This document shows positions 1 to 8,599 of a stretch of 64,000 nucleotides of DNA, piece by piece. The translations under genes were made by a program, and so were the position numbers. Each line of letters begins with the position of its first letter. Within the stretch, counting starts at the first letter, position 1. This stretch comes from Rhodoflexus caldus (GTDB taxonomy: Bacteria > Bacteroidota > Bacteroidia > Cytophagales > Thermoflexibacteraceae), in contig NZ_JAJPRF010000018.1 of NCBI RefSeq assembly GCF_021206925.1, positions 1 through 64,000 on the forward strand, given 5' to 3'. The notes beneath the pieces were generated by a model, which saw only the letters and a list, made by a program, of their open reading frames with translations, made no database searches and was not told the origin of the DNA.

Positions 1-1
1 C

Positions 2-121
2 ATCAGCGGTCGCCGTATGAACGAAACCATTGACCTGAGCCACATGGCGGGCGGCGTATATCTGCTGCAAATCCGTCAGGCAGACGGCCAAGTTTGGACG
101 GAGAAATTAGTGAAGCAGTAA
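2..121 (+). CDS. C-terminal end of a T9SS-sorted secreted protein (partial)
   Basis: The reading frame is open from the left edge of the window and ends with TAA at 119-121, giving 39 residues with no start. The visible tail contains the pattern ID-L-SHMAGGVYLLQI followed by a short strand and KLVKQ at the end. This is typical of the last half of the T9SS type A sorting domain, the beta-sandwich that directs Bacteroidota proteins through the outer membrane and is then cleaved. The rest of the protein lies outside the window, so its function is unknown. A strong terminator follows 23 bases after the stop. The minus-strand giant gene ends convergently at 255 and carries the same kind of domain. 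Confidence 0.8.
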   Translation: MSGRRMNETIDLSHMAGGVYLLQIRQADGQVWTEKLVKQ

Positions 122-144
122 GCTGAGTTTTGAGTAAAACTAAC

Positions 145-179
145 CCCGACGGGACATTGAGTCCTGTCGGGTTTTTTTT
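145..179 (+). terminator. Rho-independent terminator
   Basis: An 11-bp stem (145-155 pairing with 161-171, one G-T pair) with a 5-base loop is followed by eight T residues. It lies directly after the stop of the T9SS cargo tail. Confidence 0.9.
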
Positions 180-254
180 ATTGCGATGCATCAAGCGGCA
201 GGCTTTAAAATACCCCTTTGATTTTGGGACGGGCACTTGCTTTCATATGTCCAC

Positions 255-3200
255 TTATTCCTTCACCCATGGAAACACCCTTGTTTCCGTATCGCTTACT
301 ATTTGCAGCAGATACAGACCTGCGGGTAAATGCGCAACCGATAACTGCACGCCCCTGTCAACGGTTTTGGGCTGTGCGCCGTAAACTATTGCTCCTTTGA
401 CATCCGTTATTTGCACATAAGCATTGCGCAGTAACTTGTCCGAATGAATGTGCAATATATCCCGTGCAGGATTAGGATAAACCCGCAGTTCAGCAATGGC
501 AGGTGCTGTTTCGGCATCTTCTAAGGAAGTTACAATACGCTGCCCTGTTTCGTAGAGGATGAATCCCGCTGCATTACTGATTCTCAGGCGATAAGCAGCT
601 TGCAGGCGTTGCGTACCCGTAACATCCTCAAAAATAAACTGACGATTGGCAGGCAGACTGATTTCGCCCGAAACAGCCCTGAAAGGTGCACCTGCATTGT
701 CGGAACGCTCCACAACAAAGCGCAAATTAGCCACGCGCTCAAAAGGATGGCAGTCGTATGACCATGCAATTTCTGTGGCACGGCGAGTGCTGATGCGCCT
801 CATCACAACCTCATTGGGTGCAAATGGCAAGGTAAGTTGTTGCAGGTTGCTCCATTCCGACACGGAACGCGGTGCTGCCAATGCCCGCACCCGCACCTGA
901 TATTCGCGATTGGCTTCTAAACCATTGAAGGTAAGAGTTGTTCCCGTTACGCTTGTTTCGCGCAGCACGGTGGCAAAATTATTGACAGAGAGTTGTACTT
1001 CGTAGCTTTGTGCATCCGTTACGGCATCCCACAACAAATCAAAGCCTGTAGCTGTTACATTTTCGGTTCGCAGCCTTGCGGGGGTGCTAAGGATGCTGAC
1101 CCGCTGTGCCTCCGAAGGGCGAGAAAGTATATTCTGCCCCGCTGCTGTTGCCAGCACCCGCACGCGGTAGAAATATACGCCACCCGATACAGGCAAATCT
1201 ACCGTTGCCTCTGTGCTGTTGCTGACCGTGCGCGGATAGCCGGGTAAAAGACTTGTAAAGCCTTCATTAGCAGCTACTTCCAGCCTGTAAACACTTGCCT
1301 GTACAGAGGCCGTCCATACAGCCGTAAAGCGGCGCGGAGCTATGTCGGGCGAAGGAGCAGTAAATACGGGCAGGGGCAAAGTAATGGCAACAACCGAATT
1401 GCTCCACGCCGAACTGCCACCTTCGTTGCCTGCGCTAATGCGTACCATATGACGTTGCAACGACGGCAAACCTGTAAGCGTGGTATTATTGGTTGCTTCA
1501 AGGGTTCGGACAACTGTACCGTTGACTTCTACGCGGTAACTTGTTGCGCCCTCTACTGCCTGCCAGCGAACGGCAAAACCGCTTTCGGTAGTATCGCTGA
1601 TTTGGATGCCGGAAGGAACGGCAGGCGGCAAGACAAAGGAAATCACCGACGAATAAGCTGACTCTCCGCGGTCGTGAAGGGCTTTCACCCGCGCAAAGTG
1701 GCGCATTCCGGACTGCCCGTTGAATACCGCACGCAGGTCTGTTGTCTGCCGAATTCGTGCATTGCTGAAATTGCTGTTAGTAGTCAATTCTACAAGGTAG
1801 GCAACAGGTTGCCGCGCCGACGGCGATGCGTTCCATGCCAGTGCAATTTCCATCGGATTGTTGCTGTTTTCTCTGCGCAAAGCCAAGGGAACGGCTGGCG
1901 GCAAAAAGGCGGCTATTACGTTGCTGTTTGCCGAAACGCCGCGTGCATTTCTGCTGCGCACCCGATAAAAATAGGTTTGCGCAGGGTTGTTCACACCAAC
2001 CATGTGCTCTAACCCATTCACCGAAATATCGGCTTGTATCATGCGACTGAAAGCAGAATCGCTTGCTACATCCAATCGGTAAGTATCTGCTCCGCGAACA
2101 GCTTCCCAACGTGCCAAAAAACCATTCGGACTTACATTGGCAGGGGCAATTGCTACGGGCGCAGGCGGTACTACCTCAACGGTTACGACATTGGAATACT
2201 CCGAAAACAGATTGCCTGCGCGAACACGCAAACGATAAAAGTAAACAGGCGCTAAGGGTAGCCCCGAAATGGGCAGTGAATCCTGATTGTTTACCTGTGC
2301 CCTACGCAAAATGTCGGAAAATTTATCATCGCGTGCAATTTCCACCTCCATAAAAGCATCGGTAAGGGAATAATTTTCCCATCGAGCGGTAAATCTTTCC
2401 GGTGCAACAGATGTGGCTTCCAGCGCAACAGGTGCTCTGAGCAGCGTCCGCAGTGAGATGACATTGGAATATTCGGAAAATAAGATACCAAAAACACCAC
2501 GCACCCGATAGAAATACACCGTGTTTTCATTCAGTCCCGTTACATTGATTTGTGTAGTGGTAGCAATTAAACGGCCGACGATTTGCGTGAATGCCGAATC
2601 GCGTGCAACTTCCAGTTCATAGCGCTCTGCCCCTGCCGCAAAATTCCACTTTGCCAGAAAATGGCTGCTTGTGATATTTGCAGCGGGCAAGGCTGTGGGC
2701 GTAGCAGGCGGTAAAACAACCCGCACCACATTGGAATAGGCAGACATGCCGGACGTATTAATGGCACGCAAGCGATAGAAAAACACCCTTGAAAAGTTTG
2801 TTTGGGCAATATTGTTCAGTGCCAAAGCAAATCCGCTTACTTGTCCGCTGAATGCAAGGCTTGAAAAATCTTCGCGCACCGAAACTTCCAGCAGGTAATT
2901 GACTGTTCCTGCCGACTGCCAGCGGGCAGTGAAGCCTTGCGCAGTAACGGGTTCGGCAGGCAATGCGACAGGCGCACCGGGCAGGGTCATCCGCTGCAAT
3001 AGCGCACCCGCATTGCCGTAGTTAATACTACAGGGCGTTTCGTTGTATTCAAATACAGCTATGTGATAGCGTGTATTAGGCATAAGATGAGTTACCACAA
3101 CGCTATTACCCGTCCCATTGAAAACCACCCTGCCCCTCCCGTTATTAATGGTATCTGCCAGAGTAAAATTGGCATTGGCAAGATATACCACGTTGTCAAA

Positions 3201-4733
3201 AGCGGCATTATTGGCAACAGCCGTATTTGGACGCAACACAACGAGCCGTTTTTGCCCATTGCCGTTTGTCCATGAAAGTGAGAGAGTAGTCGTTGTAGTA
3301 GCAGTTACCGTCATATCACTTGCCGGAACGGTGGGCTGTGCAGCAGCAGACAAAACAGGATTGCCCGTAAAACTGCCAAAGGTCAGCACACCCGCAGCGC
3401 AGTTATTAATTGCCCCGTTGTTGGCAATTGCACCTGTTGCTACCACGCGCCCCTGCGCATGAATGGTCAGGTTAGCCGCTGCATTGACCGCAAGTTGGCT
3501 TGCCAGCAGATTCCCCTGCAATTGCGTGTTGTAATCTCCCGCAATAATCGCTTCGGTGTTGGCAGTCGGTCTGCCGTTTGTCCATGCCATACCGTTCCAT
3601 GTGGTCGTACAAGCAGCAGGCGCAGCAGCAAAACCTCTGATGTCCGCACCCGAAGGCACACGGGCAAATCCGCCTGCCAGTGTGCCGTGATTGGCGGCAA
3701 TAGTGGCATCGTTAATGGCGCTGCCGCTTACCTCATCAAAATTCCAATACGCCATCAGGTTACATTCCTGACCTGTGAGGATGCGGTTAAAATTGGCTGT
3801 GATTTCGGCTTGCGATAAAACCCTGTTCCAGATGCGCACTTCATCCATTGCACCCGTAAACGGATAAGCAAGGTCAGCAAATGTGCCGATGCGCAAGTTA
3901 TTGGCGACTTCCGACAGTGCTACGCCGTTGTCGGGATCAGCTGCATCGTTGGTTTGCAATACGCCATTGACGTAAAAATTGACCGTCTGCGTAGCCGCAT
4001 TAACCGTTACGGCTACATGCTGCCAAACATTTGGATTGATAGCATTGGGCAGTGTATAAACCGATTTGCCCTTGCTTTCAAAAACTAAGCGATTGTCGTT
4101 TGCCGTATTGCTGAGTGAATTGATGTAAAATGCGAAACCATTGTTTCCCGTACCTGTCAATTTATTGGCTATCAGCGTATTGATTGCGCCGCTGCCTATG
4201 GCGGGGTTATTCGGATTTACCCACGCTTCAATGGTTACTTCGCGGTCTATGCGCAGTGGAATCGGGCTGCCGAGGTCAGCATTTATACCTGCCATGCGGT
4301 TCATGCTCACCGCGCCCGAAGGTGTGGCAACAGCACGCAGGTCAAAAGCAAAAGTACTGATGCAACTATTGTTGGCAATGTTCAGCGTCGCCGTGCTGGT
4401 CAGCGAACCGATGGTAGGTTGTGCGCGAACATCTACGCTCAGGCTTGTACCGGGCGCGATATTGACAGGAAAAACAGGTGGAGCAGGCAGCGTAAAATTA
4501 GCCGCATTTGTACCCGTAAAGGTGATACTATTGACGGTCAGCATGGATGTTCCCGTGTTGCTGATGTTAAAACTGCGTGTAATAGTATTACCCAACGCAA
4601 CCGTACCCATGTCTGTAAAATTGGCAGTACTGAAAGTCGTACTTCCATTGCTGATAAGATTACCGTTACCCTTTGCCGATACGGTTGCCACCTCTATGGA
4701 ATTGCCTGTACAAAGTGGCTGCGTAGAAGCCAC
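255..4733 (-). CDS. C-terminal fragment of the giant surface protein: Fn3 repeats and T9SS sorting domain
   Basis: This is the longest open piece, 1,492 residues. It begins with GTG directly after the in-frame TGA, and no convincing independent start or signal peptide is visible. In order it shows a choice-of-anchor-D-like beta domain (about residues 30-130), a LamG/concanavalin-like domain (about 140-350, ending in the LMAYWNF pattern), a short region, and about nine fibronectin type III repeats. Each repeat opens with a P-x-A-x-P strand and ends in a YRLRV- or YFYRVR-like strand. The last 75 residues (from LRVYPNPARDIL) are a T9SS type A sorting domain. If translated alone it would lack export signals at its N-terminus, so it is probably non-functional unless the TGA is read through. 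Confidence 0.7.
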   Translation of the reverse strand: MASTQPLCTGNSIEVATVSAKGNGNLISNGSTTFSTANFTDMGTVALGNTITRSFNISNTGTSMLTVNSITFTGTNAANFTLPAPPVFPVNIAPGTSLSVDVRAQPTIGSLTSTATLNIANNSCISTFAFDLRAVATPSGAVSMNRMAGINADLGSPIPLRIDREVTIEAWVNPNNPAIGSGAINTLIANKLTGTGNNGFAFYINSLSNTANDNRLVFESKGKSVYTLPNAINPNVWQHVAVTVNAATQTVNFYVNGVLQTNDAADPDNGVALSEVANNLRIGTFADLAYPFTGAMDEVRIWNRVLSQAEITANFNRILTGQECNLMAYWNFDEVSGSAINDATIAANHGTLAGGFARVPSGADIRGFAAAPAACTTTWNGMAWTNGRPTANTEAIIAGDYNTQLQGNLLASQLAVNAAANLTIHAQGRVVATGAIANNGAINNCAAGVLTFGSFTGNPVLSAAAQPTVPASDMTVTATTTTTLSLSWTNGNGQKRLVVLRPNTAVANNAAFDNVVYLANANFTLADTINNGRGRVVFNGTGNSVVVTHLMPNTRYHIAVFEYNETPCSINYGNAGALLQRMTLPGAPVALPAEPVTAQGFTARWQSAGTVNYLLEVSVREDFSSLAFSGQVSGFALALNNIAQTNFSRVFFYRLRAINTSGMSAYSNVVRVVLPPATPTALPAANITSSHFLAKWNFAAGAERYELEVARDSAFTQIVGRLIATTTQINVTGLNENTVYFYRVRGVFGILFSEYSNVISLRTLLRAPVALEATSVAPERFTARWENYSLTDAFMEVEIARDDKFSDILRRAQVNNQDSLPISGLPLAPVYFYRLRVRAGNLFSEYSNVVTVEVVPPAPVAIAPANVSPNGFLARWEAVRGADTYRLDVASDSAFSRMIQADISVNGLEHMVGVNNPAQTYFYRVRSRNARGVSANSNVIAAFLPPAVPLALRRENSNNPMEIALAWNASPSARQPVAYLVELTTNSNFSNARIRQTTDLRAVFNGQSGMRHFARVKALHDRGESAYSSVISFVLPPAVPSGIQISDTTESGFAVRWQAVEGATSYRVEVNGTVVRTLEATNNTTLTGLPSLQRHMVRISAGNEGGSSAWSNSVVAITLPLPVFTAPSPDIAPRRFTAVWTASVQASVYRLEVAANEGFTSLLPGYPRTVSNSTEATVDLPVSGGVYFYRVRVLATAAGQNILSRPSEAQRVSILSTPARLRTENVTATGFDLLWDAVTDAQSYEVQLSVNNFATVLRETSVTGTTLTFNGLEANREYQVRVRALAAPRSVSEWSNLQQLTLPFAPNEVVMRRISTRRATEIAWSYDCHPFERVANLRFVVERSDNAGAPFRAVSGEISLPANRQFIFEDVTGTQRLQAAYRLRISNAAGFILYETGQRIVTSLEDAETAPAIAELRVYPNPARDILHIHSDKLLRNAYVQITDVKGAIVYGAQPKTVDRGVQLSVAHLPAGLYLLQIVSDTETRVFPWVKE

Positions 4734-5411
4734 TCAGTTGGAAGTATTGCCCGAAAGTGTAAAATTATTCAGCGTGCCTATGTTGCAACTTGCCAAGTCG
4801 TTAAGTGTATTGAACGCCGCATTATTGCCGCCCGCTACGCCCTGATTGAAGCGATAATAAGCCACTAAGCCCGTTTGCGGCAAATTGATTTCACTGTTCA
4901 GGTTAGCGTTAATTTCGGCAGATGTGCGTACCGTATTCCAAATGCGCACTTCGTCAATTTCACCCCTGAAATATTCGTTCGGATAAAGCGGGTCGTTTGA
5001 CCAACTGATGGTCAGCGGCGCGTTGCTTAAAGCGGTATTGAAGCCGTTGGCAGTCGCGCCGATGGAAACACCGTTCACATAGCATGTGGCAGAACTACCG
5101 CTTTCCACTACCGCGATGTGATACCATGTACCCTGTACAAAAGCAAAGGGGCGCACCTGATACGAAATGTCGTTCCAAATGCCAATACCGGAAAGGTTGT
5201 CTTCTACATGCACGCTGAATCGGGTGGCAGCAAATCCGTTGCGGTAGCCCAGCACACAGGGATTTTGCCCGTTAGAACCCGGTGTCCAATTAGGGCGCAT
5301 CCAGAATTCAATCGTGCCGTCCACCAAATCAAACGCGGGCGAGTAAGGGAAGGTAACAAAGTTGTTCGTGCCGTTGAAATTGAGCGCATTTGGCGGGGTG
5401 TGTCCATGCAA
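4734..5411 (-). CDS. LamG-domain fragment of the giant surface protein
   Basis: A 225-residue open piece, in the same frame as the 255-4733 fragment and separated from it only by the TGA at 4736-4734. It holds one complete LamG/pentraxin-like domain: NALNFNGTNNFV strand, IEFWMRPN strand, a DEVRIWN motif and the closing GLVAYYRFNQG strand. Its last residues read SGNTSN before the stop; in comparable LamG proteins this position continues with Trp-Val-Ala, so TGG to TGA is a likely explanation. The apparent TTG start is an artefact of entry from the upstream frame, which overlaps it by 83 bases. Confidence 0.55.
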   Translation of the reverse strand: MHGHTPPNALNFNGTNNFVTFPYSPAFDLVDGTIEFWMRPNWTPGSNGQNPCVLGYRNGFAATRFSVHVEDNLSGIGIWNDISYQVRPFAFVQGTWYHIAVVESGSSATCYVNGVSIGATANGFNTALSNAPLTISWSNDPLYPNEYFRGEIDEVRIWNTVRTSAEINANLNSEINLPQTGLVAYYRFNQGVAGGNNAAFNTLNDLASCNIGTLNNFTLSGNTSN

Positions 5412-6921
5412 TTTTCAGGCTTTGCCCCACCCACGCAGGGCTGCCCGTAACCATGCCCGTCCATTCTGCTGTGCTCAGTTTCTCTTTGGCTATTTCTTTG
5501 CCGTCAGGGGCGGTCAGGCGGAAGTTCACACCGTTGAGCGCATTGCCCGTTTGGTCGTTGAAACGAATCACAAGTTTGCGCTTGTATTCCAGCAAGGTTT
5601 CCTCAATCTGCCAGTCGGGGGAAATTTTAGCAACCACTTTCACGTTTTTGCTTTCCAACCCTTCCTTAGCAAAGGAAATTTCCTTGTGTGTGCGTTCAGA
5701 AGTGTTTTCTATGGTAAACCTGCCCTGCTTGTCGGTAGTAGCCGATTTGTTTTCGCAGCTTACCTTCACGCCTTCAATAGGTTCATCGTTCTGATTTACC
5801 ACCACGCCGCGCAGCGTAATCAAAGGGTTGCGAGTCAATTGTGCATCTACTACATAAGTTGTCTGAAACTGCGCGAATATGCCCGCTTTGGTTTCCATAG
5901 ACCAGCCATCGCGGAAAAATACAATTTTCCCCAATTTGCGGTCGGCAGGTAATTCTTTAACGGCATATTCGCCGTTGCCGTCGGTGGTCAGGCTTTTATG
6001 AATTGTAGTGTTGTCGGCTTGGTAAATATCAACCGTTACATTGGCTAAGGCTTCGTTGTTATTATCGGTTACTTTGCCTGCAAGGCTGCTGTTGCGTGTC
6101 AGCATCGTCAGGTCGGCTTGGGTACTTTCTTGTCCTGCCAAAAGCACTACGGCACTATGCGCCATTGCATAACCGTTTTTCTGCGCCACTACTACGTACT
6201 TATCCGTTTCCAGCCCTTCTTTGTTGATGGTAATGCCGCTGATTTCACAGTTGCCGTTTGCATCGGTATTCACTTCCCTGCTTACAGGATTTGTCTTGTT
6301 TCCGTACAAAAGCTCATCTATATCTTTCTGCGTATAAATGGCCACTTTCACGCCTGCAATGGCATCACCTGAGTTCCTGTCGGTAATTTTCCCTTTGATG
6401 CTTGCCGTGAGCGGTGTGAGTTCTATATCGCTTTTGGCAGTAATTTCAGGACGCACATTAACGGTGCGCGAGGTAAAAGGTTTGTACTGCGTTTCGTTGA
6501 TTTTCAATACGTAGTCGGCAGCATCTACGTCAAAAAAAAATTTACCTGCCTCATCGGTCATGCCCGAAGCCAATGCGCGGCTTTGGTCGCGGCTGCTGAA
6601 TGCCTCAACAACGACACGCTGTATGCCGCGTCGGGTCTGCGCATCGCTAACAATGCCTTCTATTTTGCCCGGTCGCGGCGCTAAGTAATACGAATAGCCG
6701 CTAATCACGAAAGCACCTGCGGGTACTTGCACATTGATTTGCTCTGCTTTGCCGTCAAAATAGTCTTTGGCCTTTGCTGTTACGCTGATAACCTGTCCAT
6801 CTTCTATATCAATAGAAAATTTGCCTGACCCGTCGGTCGTAACTTCCACTGTTTTGGGATTTTGTTCGGTGTAAGGCACTTGTACCTGCCGCGTTTTCTG
6901 CACAGTTGTAGGCGGGGTCAT
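5329..6921 (-). CDS. Carboxypeptidase-regulatory-like repeat fragment of the giant surface protein
   Basis: A 530-residue open piece made of about five tandem beta-sandwich repeats of the carboxypeptidase-D regulatory type. The recurring signs are GKITD-x-N/R-G-x-AIAGV and TTD-x-x-GEYAVKEL. The true reading probably leaves this frame near 5411, where the continuation into the LamG fragment lies in another frame; the last 27 or so residues here look out of frame (cysteine- and glutamine-rich). At the upstream end the frame carries two TAA codons just before GTATACTACTACATG, so it is entered by a frameshift from the 6809-7891 piece. Such repeats act as rigid stalks in outer-membrane and secreted Bacteroidota proteins. 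Confidence 0.55.
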   Translation of the reverse strand: MTPPTTVQKTRQVQVPYTEQNPKTVEVTTDGSGKFSIDIEDGQVISVTAKAKDYFDGKAEQINVQVPAGAFVISGYSYYLAPRPGKIEGIVSDAQTRRGIQRVVVEAFSSRDQSRALASGMTDEAGKFFFDVDAADYVLKINETQYKPFTSRTVNVRPEITAKSDIELTPLTASIKGKITDRNSGDAIAGVKVAIYTQKDIDELLYGNKTNPVSREVNTDANGNCEISGITINKEGLETDKYVVVAQKNGYAMAHSAVVLLAGQESTQADLTMLTRNSSLAGKVTDNNNEALANVTVDIYQADNTTIHKSLTTDGNGEYAVKELPADRKLGKIVFFRDGWSMETKAGIFAQFQTTYVVDAQLTRNPLITLRGVVVNQNDEPIEGVKVSCENKSATTDKQGRFTIENTSERTHKEISFAKEGLESKNVKVVAKISPDWQIEETLLEYKRKLVIRFNDQTGNALNGVNFRLTAPDGKEIAKEKLSTAEWTGMVTGSPAWVGQSLKIAWTHPAKCAQFQRHEQLCYLPLLARV

Positions 6922-7891
6922 GTAGTAGTATACTTAACCCTGTTAAGCGCGTGGCTGTAACCACCCGTCCTTCGCGACGCAGACGTTCTGCCACCGTAAC
7001 TGCTTCGCCGAGGCTTACTCTGACACTTTCATTGATGCGCCTGCCCGGTACTGTTTCGGCGTAGGTTTCCGTTACGTTGCGGTACTTTACTTCCGATGTA
7101 GCATAGGCAATGGTTACCGTTGCATCAGGAATGAGTCTTGACTTGGTAACAAGGTCTTTTACTGTACCTGTAAAACGAATTTTGCCTTGCTCCAAGGGCT
7201 TTTCGGCAAGTAATTCTTCGTCTTTTTTCTGTTTGTCGGCAGTGGTGAGCGGCGCTACGCTGAACAGGAATGGCACGGCGCGTCCTTCGGGTTCACCGAT
7301 GGGTTTGTCCTCTTCATCTAAGGCCTGTACATTCCACACATACCTGCCTTCGGAGCGGGGTAATTCGTAGGCTGCCCCCCATATCCACTGTGTTTGGTTG
7401 ATAATTATTTCGTCCACATAGGGCACATTGGTACGGAAAGCAATTTCGGGGGATTGGTCGCCGATGACCTCAAAAACCTGCAAACGGTATTTCACAACGC
7501 CACGCGGTTTGGGCGTTACACCGTTCCAGCGCAAAACAGGGCGCGTATTGGCGCGTTCTTCCGAACGGTCGGGCGGATAAATCAGTACAGGCGGCTGAAA
7601 GGCAACTAAATTGGCATTGCGGCAAACGGGCGCGCCAATGAGCGTATTTTGGGTGCGGATGTCCACCAAATCCACGCATATTTCGTAGTTGTCTTCGGGA
7701 ATAAAACCGCTGCGGAATCGGTCTAAGAGCGTCCGATTAGGTACGCGATAGGCTGCGGGGTTATTTTGCGGCAGTACACTTGCCAAATCAAACACCTGAC
7801 TGCCGCGGGTGATTTCAATTGGTTGCTGCTGTTCGGCAATGGTTTCGGCTAACAACGTGCCGTCGCCACCGTAGAGTTTAACACTCAACAC
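6809..7891 (-). CDS. N-terminal fragment of the giant surface protein
   Basis: A 360-residue open piece. It contains a beta-domain followed by an Fn3-like segment (PPVLIYPPD ... RPVLRWNG ... YRLQVFEV ... GRYVWNVQA), matching the N-terminal part of TANFOR-like Bacteroidota surface proteins. The final 40 or so residues after GLSI are frame-shifted nonsense, since the other frame of the same bases (from 6921) continues the regulatory-like repeats. The real N-terminus, with its signal peptide, lies upstream at 8095 in a different frame. The ATG at 7891 is an internal codon and not a natural start. Confidence 0.55.
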   Translation of the reverse strand: MLSVKLYGGDGTLLAETIAEQQQPIEITRGSQVFDLASVLPQNNPAAYRVPNRTLLDRFRSGFIPEDNYEICVDLVDIRTQNTLIGAPVCRNANLVAFQPPVLIYPPDRSEERANTRPVLRWNGVTPKPRGVVKYRLQVFEVIGDQSPEIAFRTNVPYVDEIIINQTQWIWGAAYELPRSEGRYVWNVQALDEEDKPIGEPEGRAVPFLFSVAPLTTADKQKKDEELLAEKPLEQGKIRFTGTVKDLVTKSRLIPDATVTIAYATSEVKYRNVTETYAETVPGRRINESVRVSLGEAVTVAERLRREGRVVTATRLTGLSILLHDPAYNCAENAAGTSALHRTKSQNSGSYDRRVRQIFY

Positions 7892-8107
7892 GCCTTCGTA
7901 GGTGTTGATAAGTAGGGTTGATAACTGTTACCAGCACGCGGTTTTTGCGGAACTGCCCTACCCAATCGGCGGTTTTGCCACTTGCCTGCCACCAACAACG
8001 GCAACCTGCATGTTGAGTTGTGCCGATAAGGGCACCAAAATCAGGAAAGCCAAGGCAAGCAACCGCTTACATAGATATATCTGACTGTCGTACATGATTG
8101 CTTTTAT

Positions 8108-8590
8108 TTATTGCGTTTTTTGCAGGGTCATCTGATACACGGGGATGTTCTTGTCCAACTCTTCGGGTACTTGCCAACGCAGCCGAATGGCATCAGCCGA
8201 AGAGCGAATTTCACCCAACAGTTCTACTTCGCTTGGCTGCGGGCTTTGCGGGTCAAATACCAGCCTGCGCCCCGGGCGTACTTCCCAGTTGCCGCTGTTG
8301 GTGCTTGAAAAAAAATTCGGTTTATCGCTGTCGGTCAGGATGCGCGTCCTGCCGAAGCCGCGCATTTCGTAGGTCGTAGGATTGGCACCGCTACTGTTGA
8401 AAACTACTTGCAGATTGGCAAGTGCCTGTGGGGCAACAGGTGTGCCGCCTTCGCGTTGCAGCGCCACTACGCGCCATACCTTGCCGCCGTTGCTCAATAT
8501 TTCCACCGGCGTTAGGTCTTCCATATCGTCGCACGCTGCCGACAAGAGAAGCAGGCAGCAAGGCAACCATCGTTTGATATGCGTTTTCAT
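8108..8590 (-). CDS. Lipoprotein of unknown function
   Basis: A 160-residue protein with a lipoprotein signal peptide: two positive residues, a leucine-rich core and the lipobox LLSAAC, with the lipidated Cys near residue 20. After a short acidic linker the rest is predicted beta-rich, with no motif I recognise. It begins 9 bases after the stop of the outer-membrane protein gene and is followed 12 bases later by the broken giant gene, so the three were probably one transcript. Surface partnership with the outer-membrane protein is an inference from position only. Confidence 0.75.
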   Translation of the reverse strand: MKTHIKRWLPCCLLLLSAACDDMEDLTPVEILSNGGKVWRVVALQREGGTPVAPQALANLQVVFNSSGANPTTYEMRGFGRTRILTDSDKPNFFSSTNSGNWEVRPGRRLVFDPQSPQPSEVELLGEIRSSADAIRLRWQVPEELDKNIPVYQMTLQKTQ

Positions 8591-8599
8591 ATGTTTTTG

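Larger units (their letters stand above)
255..8095 (-). pseudogene. Giant T9SS surface protein gene, broken by frameshifts and an in-frame stop
   Basis: Read from 8095 downwards, the pieces form one architecture of roughly 2,600 residues. It starts with a signal peptide (ATG at 8095-8093, hydrophobic core, SAQ cleavage site), then an N-terminal region resembling the TANFOR-type surface proteins of Bacteroidota. Carboxypeptidase-regulatory-like repeats, a LamG domain, a second LamG, about nine fibronectin type III repeats and a T9SS type A sorting domain follow. The chain is interrupted between 7960 and 7930 (TAG at 7960-7958, then at least one frame change), at about 6940-6921, at about 5411, and by TGA at 4736-4734. 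Neighbouring genes are intact, which argues against generally poor sequence. It lies 12 bases after a lipoprotein gene on the same strand. The domain naming is by pattern and was not searched. Confidence 0.75.

Noticed and set aside
255-3000. Tandem DNA repeats resembling a mobile or CRISPR array
   Set aside because: They are fibronectin type III coding repeats of about 95 residues. DNA identity between them is low, so they are ordinary protein repeats.
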